Made by a program: the position numbers and the translations under genes
The notes under the pieces: generated by a model
What the model was told of the DNA's origin: nothing
Database searches by the model: none
What the model saw: only the letters and a program-made list of their open reading frames with translations
Shown here: positions 6,465 to 7,692 of the stretch, one piece after another
How the letters are laid out: each line of letters starts with the position of its first letter
Numbering within the stretch: the stretch's first letter is position 1
NCBI GenBank assembly: GCA_900545035.1
Contig: UQXM01000086.1
Coordinates: forward strand, 1-7,692
Length of the DNA: 7,692 nucleotides
Reading direction: 5' to 3'
From: an uncultured Fusobacterium sp.
GTDB taxonomy: Bacteria; Fusobacteriota; Fusobacteriia; Fusobacteriales; Fusobacteriaceae

Positions 6465-7604
6465 TTATTTTACTTGATATTGTGTCATAAATGTTCCATT
6501 AGGTTTAACTGGAAGATACTCTCCATAAAATTCTTCTAAATTTTTAACAGGATCTATATCTTGGAATAAATCAGGGTATAAAGATTTAGCAATATATTGA
6601 ACATAGACATAGTCATAAATGCTTCTTAATCCACCATGATCCACTGCAAAAACTTGTCCATTTTTTACTGCATCTAGTTTATCCCAACCAGCTCTTTCAA
6701 GATATGGCTTTATTCTTGCCCAAGTTTCTTCTGGATTTACATTAAATCCTATTAAAATTCTATCTCCTGCATCATTAAACCAACGCGAACCAGCTAACAA
6801 TATCATTTCAGGATTAGAAGATAAAATAAATTCAGGATCTAAAGGTCCATAACTTTCAACTTTTCCTTCTGCAATATTATTTCCTCCTGCTGATTTTGCT
6901 AAACTTCCCCATAAATAATCTCCATAACTATTACCTATCTCTTTTGGTCCTAAATTTCCTAATTCTATATAAACACGTTTTTTAGGATCAACTTTTGCAA
7001 CTCTTTCTTCTACTTCTTTTATTGCTTTTTCATAATTTAAAGCTAATTTTTCTGCTCTTTCTTGATTTCCAGTTATCATTCCTAAGATTCTTGTACTTTG
7101 CATATGTTTTTCTAAAGTTTGTGAATTATAATCTATTACAACTACTTTAATTCCAGAATCTTCTAACTTTTTGATATTTTCTGCTAAGGTTTCATATTGA
7201 AATGGGGCTAAAATAGCAACTTCAGGTCTTGAATTTAATAAAGTTTCCATACTAAAAGAAGCTTTATAGATAGAACCTGTATCTATCATATCTTTAATAG
7301 AAGGCATTTGTTCTTCATAAGCCTTATATTGTCCTGTAAAAAAATCTACCCATTCTGCTTTTGAAATACTAACAACTTTACTAAAATCTTTAGCAACAGC
7401 TAAGTAAGATTCTTCATAAAATCCTAAAAAAATATCAGCTGGTTTATCTAAAGTAACCTCTCTTCCTGCTAAATCTATAAAAGTAATTTTTTCTGCTGTA
7501 TCATTTACAACTTCTTCTGTTTCCTTTTTTTCTCCACAACTAATGAATAAAAAAGAAAAACATAGAACTATAAAAATACTTTTAAGTATTGTTTTTAATC
7601 TCAT
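6465..7604 (-). CDS. Lipoprotein substrate-binding protein, FecB/BtuF (TroA-like) family
   Basis: This protein captures the metal chelate outside the inner membrane and hands it to the permease. The 379-residue precursor has a basic start, a hydrophobic segment (about 9-22) and a lipobox-like LFISC with Cys23 as the lipid-modified residue, followed by a charged linker. The mature part has two lobes joined by a long helix. Family-typical stretches are FIDLAGREVTL shortly after the linker, RILGMITG with the helix that follows, and SYGPLDPEFILSSNPEMILL (251-270) in the second lobe. Near the C-terminus, HGGLRSIYDYVYV (323-335) resembles the ligand-side segment of class III binding proteins. The ATG at 7604-7602 has AGGAGG 6 bases upstream. 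It is the first gene after the promoter. The ligand is inferred from cntLM in the same locus; the family also binds ferric siderophores, heme and cobalamin. Confidence 0.92.
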   Translation of the reverse strand: MRLKTILKSIFIVLCFSFLFISCGEKKETEEVVNDTAEKITFIDLAGREVTLDKPADIFLGFYEESYLAVAKDFSKVVSISKAEWVDFFTGQYKAYEEQMPSIKDMIDTGSIYKASFSMETLLNSRPEVAILAPFQYETLAENIKKLEDSGIKVVVIDYNSQTLEKHMQSTRILGMITGNQERAEKLALNYEKAIKEVEERVAKVDPKKRVYIELGNLGPKEIGNSYGDYLWGSLAKSAGGNNIAEGKVESYGPLDPEFILSSNPEMILLAGSRWFNDAGDRILIGFNVNPEETWARIKPYLERAGWDKLDAVKNGQVFAVDHGGLRSIYDYVYVQYIAKSLYPDLFQDIDPVKNLEEFYGEYLPVKPNGTFMTQYQVK

Positions 7605-7648
7605 AACACTCCTCCTAATTTTTTTGTTCTATTATAATCTACCTTTAT

Positions 7649-7677
7649 ATTATATACAATAATTTTGATTTTGTAAA
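7649..7677 (-). promoter_or_regulatory. Sigma-70-type promoter for the importer/MATE operon
   Basis: A -35 TTTACA (7677-7672) and a -10 TATAAT (7654-7649) are separated by exactly 17 bases, giving a 5' leader of roughly 38 bases before the first ATG. Within the spacer, TACAA and TTGTA (7655-7659 and 7671-7675 on the plus strand) form an inverted pair 11 bases apart that overlaps the -35. This could be an operator for a metal-sensing repressor, but it matches no Fur or Zur consensus that I can name. No other convincing promoter is seen before the MATE gene. Confidence 0.75.
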
Positions 7678-7692
7678 GATTAAATTATCAAA

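Noticed and set aside
5335..7604. Cobalamin, heme or ferric siderophore importer
   Set aside because: The family signatures do not separate these ligands. Without cobalamin or heme genes in the window, and with cntLM and MATE nearby, an opine metallophore is the better guess, but this is context only.
1..7692. CRISPR array, tRNA, rRNA or metal riboswitch
   Set aside because: No regularly spaced identical repeats, no cloverleaf or conserved rRNA segments, and no recognisable riboswitch core were seen on either strand.

Overview
The window is a strongly AT-rich stretch from a low-GC bacterium. Every gene lies on the minus strand, with strong AGGAGG-type ribosome sites and AT-rich codons. The style fits Fusobacteriota (Fusobacterium and relatives) best, with a low-GC Firmicute as the alternative. 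No taxonomic marker gene is present, so this is inference.

Read in the direction of transcription (from 7692 down to 1), the layout is as follows. A good sigma-70-type promoter (7677-7649) is followed by a lipoprotein substrate-binding protein of the FecB/BtuF class (7604-6465). Next come a long intercistronic hairpin (6437-6389), a FecCD/BtuC-family permease (6372-5335), a FecE/BtuD-family ATPase (5333-4569) and a MATE-family exporter (4557-3154). The permease, ATPase and MATE genes are separated by only 1 and 11 bases. An IS110-family insertion sequence (transposase 3025-1751, plus a long AT-rich 3' flank to about 1461) then interrupts the series. Beyond it are a nicotianamine-synthase-like enzyme of the CntL type (1349-573) and, 3 bases later, an opine dehydrogenase of the CntM type (569 to the window edge, incomplete).

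Together the genes look like a complete opine-type (staphylopine/pseudopaline-like) metallophore locus. CntL would join the aminobutyrate part of S-adenosylmethionine to histidine. CntM would reductively condense that intermediate with an alpha-keto acid. The MATE protein is the obvious candidate exporter. The binding protein, permease and ATPase would bring the metal complex back in. The biosynthetic pair is familiar, but the transport parts are not the ones described for staphylopine (Opp/Nik-type ABC importer with an MFS exporter) or pseudopaline (TonB receptor with a DMT-type exporter). Two cofactor and substrate positions are readable in the CntM fragment: Arg at the position equivalent to S. 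aureus CntM 33, and Ala at the position equivalent to 150. They point to NADPH use and to acceptance of alpha-ketoglutarate as well as pyruvate. No histidine racemase (CntK) is visible.

The insertion sequence sits exactly between the transport half and the biosynthetic half. Its transposase ribosome site is predicted to be masked by a hairpin. Its 3' flank holds a structured, relatively GC-richer segment that is a candidate guide (bridge/seek) RNA, together with an imperfect 35-bp direct repeat. The IS ends could not be fixed from one copy.
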